Source of the DNA: UPXZ01 sp964498765 | Lineage (GTDB): Bacteria; Bacteroidota; Bacteroidia; Bacteroidales; Paludibacteraceae | Direction: 5' to 3' | Assembly (NCBI GenBank): GCA_964498765.1 | Contig: CAZCIU010000050.1 | Span: 1-18,459 of the forward strand | Length of the DNA stretch: 18,459 nucleotides | Part shown: in pieces, positions 14,562-18,459 of the stretch | Layout of the letters: the number at the start of each line of letters is the position of its first letter | How positions within the stretch are numbered: the stretch's first letter is position 1 | Program-made: the position numbers and the translations under genes | Notes under the pieces: model-generated | Databases searched by the model: none | Told to the model about the DNA's origin: nothing | Seen by the model: the letters and a program-made list of their open reading frames with translations, nothing else

Positions 14562-15236
14562 TTATTTTCTACGATATGAGAAAAAATATAATCCTGCAAA
14601 AATTAATAATATCATAACACCTTCTCCAACCGGAGCGCCCTCAGGTGGTAGAAATCCATCATCCGGTTCATCTGTATTTCCTGTTAATCCATGCGATAAG
14701 ACATCAGATGGTGATGGAGCAAGCATAGGAGCAGGAATTGAACTGATGCTAGATGAATAAGATCCGGCTCCCGTGGAAGCTATTGCGGCGCTTCTTTTAC
14801 CATACGATTGATTATTGCTTGACAATAATATCGTTTGGTTGGAATAAATCCTCTTTTCATTGTTTGAGTTATCAGCTCTGTATCCCGATGTTCTGTTAGT
14901 CTTATTGTCAGAAGATCTTATGTCGTAAAATGATAAATTAGGTGAACTAATCAAATTAGACATATCTACAGGAGAAATTGCTCCATTTCCCAAATCCTGA
15001 TTATTAGATTTTCCTCTGTGTTTAGAAGCTTTATACTTCGGAAGGTCAAATCCATTCTCATTTTTGCTAAAATTTAATTGATTATCCTGATTAGGAATAA
15101 TTAATTTTCCATCCAGCATGTATGATGGAGATTTTGATTTGTCTATGAGATCTGCAAAGTACATAAATCCACCACCTAATACAATGATTGAAGTGAGTGT
15201 AATTAACAGCAACTTTATTTTAATATTTGTATTCAT
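14562..15236 (-). CDS. Membrane-tethered protein with C-terminal sorting-like tail
   Basis: Protein of 224 residues with no recognised enzymatic domain. Residues about 8-30 are hydrophobic (signal peptide or anchor, containing VLGGGFMYFADL). The middle (35-190) is hydrophilic and rich in Asn, Ser and Lys, probably disordered. The C-terminus has three parts: PEGAPVGEG, a hydrophobic stretch of about 13 residues (MILLIFAGLYFF), and RRK. This is the layout of C-terminal protein-sorting tails, and similar P-(V/I)-G/D-x-G tails are known in Bacteroidota, but no matching protease is in the window. The gene follows the large T9SS protein gene by 34 bp and has a strong Shine-Dalgarno sequence. Co-transcription suggests the two work together at the cell surface. 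A simple two-anchor membrane protein is the alternative. Confidence 0.75.
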   Translation of the reverse strand: MNTNIKIKLLLITLTSIIVLGGGFMYFADLIDKSKSPSYMLDGKLIIPNQDNQLNFSKNENGFDLPKYKASKHRGKSNNQDLGNGAISPVDMSNLISSPNLSFYDIRSSDNKTNRTSGYRADNSNNEKRIYSNQTILLSSNNQSYGKRSAAIASTGAGSYSSSISSIPAPMLAPSPSDVLSHGLTGNTDEPDDGFLPPEGAPVGEGVMILLIFAGLYFFSYRRK

Positions 15237-15242
15237 TGTAAA

Positions 15243-15249
15243 CTCCTTT
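15243..15249 (-). promoter_or_regulatory. Strong Shine-Dalgarno sequence
   Basis: Minus-strand AAAGGAG, six bases before the ATG at 15236. Such purine-rich sites are uncommon in Bacteroidota and none of comparable strength stands before the other genes I inspected here. It supports this start and independent initiation after the large upstream gene. Confidence 0.7.
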
Positions 15250-15270
15250 CTTAATAAATTTCATAATTAA

Positions 15271-18200
15271 TTATTGCGCAATAACTTTAATCTGATTGCG
15301 ATAACTTGCTGTTTTCGCTTCGATAATAAATACTCCTTTTTTCAGGTTAATCTTTTTGTTGGTAAATCCTACCGGCATTGCACTTTCGTAGATTAAGCCA
15401 CCGGCTACATCGTAAATGCTTATGGTTCCTGTTTCGTTACCACTATTCATTACGCTAAGTTTTTTAGCTTTATCGTAAGAAATGCTAATTGGACTATCGG
15501 TATCATTATCGTTGACATTAGTAGTAATTTTTCCATTGATTAAGAAACGAGCTTCAGGGCTGCCAGCTGATGCTGAGAAGCGAATAGAACCTCCATCAGT
15601 GATGTCGCTTGTAATACCGGTTTCCAAGTCAGTAATTGTAAGATTATTATAAGCTCCATCCATATCCTGGAAGTGGAATTTAAGCGTAAATTCAGATTCC
15701 TTTGTTCCATTATAGAAACCTAAGATTGTTCCACTTAAATCACTATCACTATTTACCTGGAAACGATCGGTGCCTTCAAGCACATAGATTTGCGCATCTG
15801 TTTGAGTACGGAGTTTATATCCATCCCATCCATTGTCAAAGTTTTTAGTCGTGTTTGGCACAGTCAGTAATTGTACTCTGTCCACACCGTCAGAAGCATG
15901 CACATCCACTTTTAGCAACGGATATTTATCCGATTGTTTTGCATTTCCGTCAACTCCTTTGGCTAACATTGGTTGAGTTGTTGTAGTGTTTATTGTTGCT
16001 ATATCTTTTACGAGTCTTGAGTAGTTGAAATTGAATTGGATATCACTATTAGCAACGTATCCTACATCGGCATTTTTCAGTCTGCGTACCATAAATCCAT
16101 TTAAGGATGGAATTTGATAAATACCCAGAGTTGGAGCTGATTTGAATGGAACAGAATAGAATGTTCCTTTATTGCCTACATTGTTTTCTCCAAAGTTAGT
16201 AGCTAACCACTGGTCACGACTTCCTGTATTGTACAGATAGATGGTGCCTTCCAGATTATCAAAATCGTCCACTTCTAATTTATTGATATTAATTGGAGCC
16301 ACATACGAGTTGGCAATGATGTAGTTTCCACGGTAATATACTCCGGAAGTAAAACCAAGATTACCGGTTGTAAAATCACCAACGTTTAGAATTCCTTTAA
16401 ATTCATAGATACCAGGATCAGTATTTAAGGTCGGTTGCACTACTTCATACCCTGCAAATGGAAGCATCGGACTATTCAAATTTACGTCATCCCATTTGTC
16501 TCCAATGTCAGATGCATCATTTTTAGCCTCATTGTATTTACGGATGAGAACATGGTTAAGTGGACCGTATTTGCTTCCAGATACTAGTGGACCAAATACA
16601 CTAAATGGAGTTGCTGCCTGTACCGGCGAACCAATATACTGCCATTCGCGAGGATAGGTTCCTGTAGCAACTTTTTGTGATTTGGAGTCATATTCTACCG
16701 TAGCTTTTACATTTAAGTTAGAAGTTGGAGTAGTAAATATTAAAGCTCCATTTCCTTTCGTAAGCTGGGACTTGATTACCAGTTGATCTTCATTTCCGGT
16801 ATTTGCAACTTTGCTTACTACCAATGTTTTTTCTACAGGAATAATTACTTTCTTTTTCGATTCGGTCTCGTTGGTCAGATTGCCAATCCTTCTGTTAATA
16901 TCCAGCACTAAGTCGTTAATAGCCTCACTTGTAAAGTTGTCTGCTGTAGCAAAGATTACATCCTCATTTTCTCCGGGAACTACATTGCCTGTCCAGTTTC
17001 CTGCTTTTCCCCAGTCGGTATCTATGAAACCATACCATAAGTTGCAGTCAGAAAGTATGATATCAAACTCCCAGTAGCAGGTAGAAGCTGTAGGAGGTAA
17101 TGCGTAATATCTGGTTGTGCCTGTTCCGTTATTAAGGAAATTATTACTAGCTGTATATTCTGTAGCACCTTCAGCAGGGACAACAATCACAATATTATCA
17201 ACAGTTTCTTCTGCTTTTGCACTCCAGAATCTGGTGCCTGCAGGGAATTTTGCTGCAATATCTGCAAATTTAATTAAATTTTCCTCATTGTAGCAGAAAT
17301 TAAACACCTGTACTCCTCCAAGTATATCACCACACTGAGTTTTTACATATTCGGTAGCATCAATATTTAATGCTAATGGTCCGGTAATCGGTTCGTCCTG
17401 ACAAGCACCATCTCTGTATCCGTGAATAAATTTCTTGTTCGCGAAAGGAGTAAGTGATGTGGCACCGTATCCGCTGCTTGATCCTTCTACAAGTACTTTT
17501 GGAGCACATTTATCATTTACCAGGATAAAGCAATCTCCGGTTGCTTTTAGCTTAAAGGTAAGTGTTGCCAAGACTCTGTTTTTTTCTGATTCTATATCTG
17601 TTTTTGGAAGAGTGCCAATGGTCCACTTGATTAATCCATCTTCTACAACTACAGTTTTAGCTCCACTTACATCTGCATGGTAAGTATGAGTTAAACTATT
17701 GTCCACATAACTAGCAGTATATGGTATTGGAATTTCATTAGCAGCATTTAAGATGTCTTCATTTCCCGGATTTTGAATGGTTAGAGTATATTCTATCTCA
17801 CCATTGGGCTGTACTGTAGTAGTTGGAGTAATTGGTTGCCCGTTTACAGTACCTGAAATATAAGACACCATATCCGGCACGTAGGCATCTACCGCCATGG
17901 CTACTACAGGAATAATATAGGTGTCCTGGTTTGTACCGTAACGGAACTTGGTGGATGTCTGGTTATTAGTTACAGCCGCTGCCGGTACATCAATATTGAC
18001 AATATCAACTCCGGTATTGTTCTGCAAGTTAGGAATTCTTGTTCCTTCCGTAACGATGGAACTTGTAAAGAAGTTATCTACCGGGTTTCTGGGTGTAGAG
18101 AGCGGTATCCACTGAGTATCTTCATGATTTCTGATTTCTAAAACATCTTTGTCACCATTACCTTGTCCATTGCCTCCAACAGCTATATCTCCCTCACCGG

Positions 18201-18459
18201 CAATAACGCCTACTTTCATCGTTACCGTACCGTTTTGCGCAGTACGGAAACCGGAAATAGGTAATTCATGATAAACCATATTATAGTTATTGCTGTTTCC
18301 AACTACATAGGCGTGTCCGTCAAAGATGGTTACATCCCGCCATTTCATTTGGGAGTTTTCATAGACTACTATCATTCCCCAACCACCGAAGTAGCCGGTT
18401 CCTCCGCCGCTCCCTTCACGCAATGCGATATCTGCCACAGTATATGCTCCCAGACCGTG
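15271..18459 (-). CDS. Large T9SS-secreted surface protein (5' partial)
   Basis: The frame is open to the right edge, so the start is missing; 1,062 codons are visible and the GTG at 18438 is internal, not a start. Numbered from the edge, the first ~60 residues (GGWGMIVVYENSQMKWRDVT) belong to a beta-rich surface domain common in Bacteroidota adhesin-like proteins. About 195-300 is a DUF11-like domain (IEYTLTIQNPGNEDI, then IKWTIGTLPK), a beta-sandwich often stacked on cell surfaces. Around 480-500, WGKAGNWTGNVVPGENEDVI begins a beta-helix-like segment frequent in secreted Bacteroidota proteins. The last ~74 residues are a type A T9SS sorting domain: ISIYDVAGGLIYES, then a KKGVFIIEA stretch and a final K-V-I-A-Q. 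The protein should be exported across the outer membrane by T9SS, the tail then being removed. No catalytic domain is visible; a structural or adhesive role is inferred. It is upstream of, and probably co-transcribed with, the 14562-15236 gene. Confidence 0.9.
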   Translation of the reverse strand, partial: HGLGAYTVADIALREGSGGGTGYFGGWGMIVVYENSQMKWRDVTIFDGHAYVVGNSNNYNMVYHELPISGFRTAQNGTVTMKVGVIAGEGDIAVGGNGQGNGDKDVLEIRNHEDTQWIPLSTPRNPVDNFFTSSIVTEGTRIPNLQNNTGVDIVNIDVPAAAVTNNQTSTKFRYGTNQDTYIIPVVAMAVDAYVPDMVSYISGTVNGQPITPTTTVQPNGEIEYTLTIQNPGNEDILNAANEIPIPYTASYVDNSLTHTYHADVSGAKTVVVEDGLIKWTIGTLPKTDIESEKNRVLATLTFKLKATGDCFILVNDKCAPKVLVEGSSSGYGATSLTPFANKKFIHGYRDGACQDEPITGPLALNIDATEYVKTQCGDILGGVQVFNFCYNEENLIKFADIAAKFPAGTRFWSAKAEETVDNIVIVVPAEGATEYTASNNFLNNGTGTTRYYALPPTASTCYWEFDIILSDCNLWYGFIDTDWGKAGNWTGNVVPGENEDVIFATADNFTSEAINDLVLDINRRIGNLTNETESKKKVIIPVEKTLVVSKVANTGNEDQLVIKSQLTKGNGALIFTTPTSNLNVKATVEYDSKSQKVATGTYPREWQYIGSPVQAATPFSVFGPLVSGSKYGPLNHVLIRKYNEAKNDASDIGDKWDDVNLNSPMLPFAGYEVVQPTLNTDPGIYEFKGILNVGDFTTGNLGFTSGVYYRGNYIIANSYVAPININKLEVDDFDNLEGTIYLYNTGSRDQWLATNFGENNVGNKGTFYSVPFKSAPTLGIYQIPSLNGFMVRRLKNADVGYVANSDIQFNFNYSRLVKDIATINTTTTQPMLAKGVDGNAKQSDKYPLLKVDVHASDGVDRVQLLTVPNTTKNFDNGWDGYKLRTQTDAQIYVLEGTDRFQVNSDSDLSGTILGFYNGTKESEFTLKFHFQDMDGAYNNLTITDLETGITSDITDGGSIRFSASAGSPEARFLINGKITTNVNDNDTDSPISISYDKAKKLSVMNSGNETGTISIYDVAGGLIYESAMPVGFTNKKINLKKGVFIIEAKTASYRNQIKVIAQ

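Noticed and set aside
18436..18438. GTG as the true start of the large T9SS protein
   Set aside because: The frame stays open to the window edge and no signal peptide follows the GTG, so the real start lies outside.
1..18459. tRNA, rRNA, insertion sequence, prophage or defence system
   Set aside because: No cloverleaf-like segment, rRNA stretch, transposase, integrase or known defence domain was seen on either strand.

Overview
The window looks like chromosomal DNA from a Bacteroidota species, probably order Bacteroidales. The evidence is AT-rich intergenic DNA, several exact TAnnTTTG promoter boxes, few Shine-Dalgarno sequences, outer-membrane beta-barrels ending in Phe, a type IX secretion (T9SS) sorting tail, and the PASTA protein / RluD-type pseudouridine synthase / D-Ala-D-Ala ligase gene order. 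I cannot name the genus. All genes are on the minus strand except pckA and a DUF4294-type gene.

Layout. 1-2073: a hairpin terminator, a lipoprotein-like protein with a long Ser/Arg/Asn-rich repeat tail (151-1710, minus), and a 363-bp intergenic region with promoter boxes. 2074-3669: ATP-dependent PEP carboxykinase (plus), followed by a clear terminator and a second, REP-like hairpin. 3803-8146 (minus): a membrane acyltransferase, a helix-hairpin-helix outer-membrane protein, and an outer-membrane barrel protein. 8287-8910: a small secreted DUF4294-type protein (plus). 8929-11775 (minus): an unrecognised helical protein, a short-chain polyprenyl diphosphate synthase, and Ddl. 11776-12381: a repeat island. 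12382-14344 (minus): RluD-type synthase and PASTA protein. 14562-18459 (minus): a small membrane-anchored protein with a C-terminal sorting-like tail, and the C-terminal 1,062 codons of a large T9SS surface protein whose start lies beyond the right edge.

The most unusual part is the repeat island between ddl and the rluD-like gene. It has two unrelated ordered structures. The first is a 50-bp tandem array, about four copies, each with a short palindrome; an oppositely oriented relative of that palindrome follows, with a compensating base-pair swap in its stem. The second is twelve units with an exact 21-bp period. In one minus-strand frame these units read as heptads of the form (T/S)-D-F-K-E-x-x. 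That frame opens with an ATG overlapping the rluD-like stop codon (ATGA), codes for 53 residues, then meets an in-frame TGA; two more TGAs interrupt it later. It may be a small coiled-coil gene, the decayed remains of one, or a structural or regulatory DNA array.

Functional themes are envelope building (Ddl, prenyl diphosphate synthesis, PASTA protein, outer-membrane barrels, acyltransferase), surface display through T9SS, and central C3/C4 metabolism (PckA).
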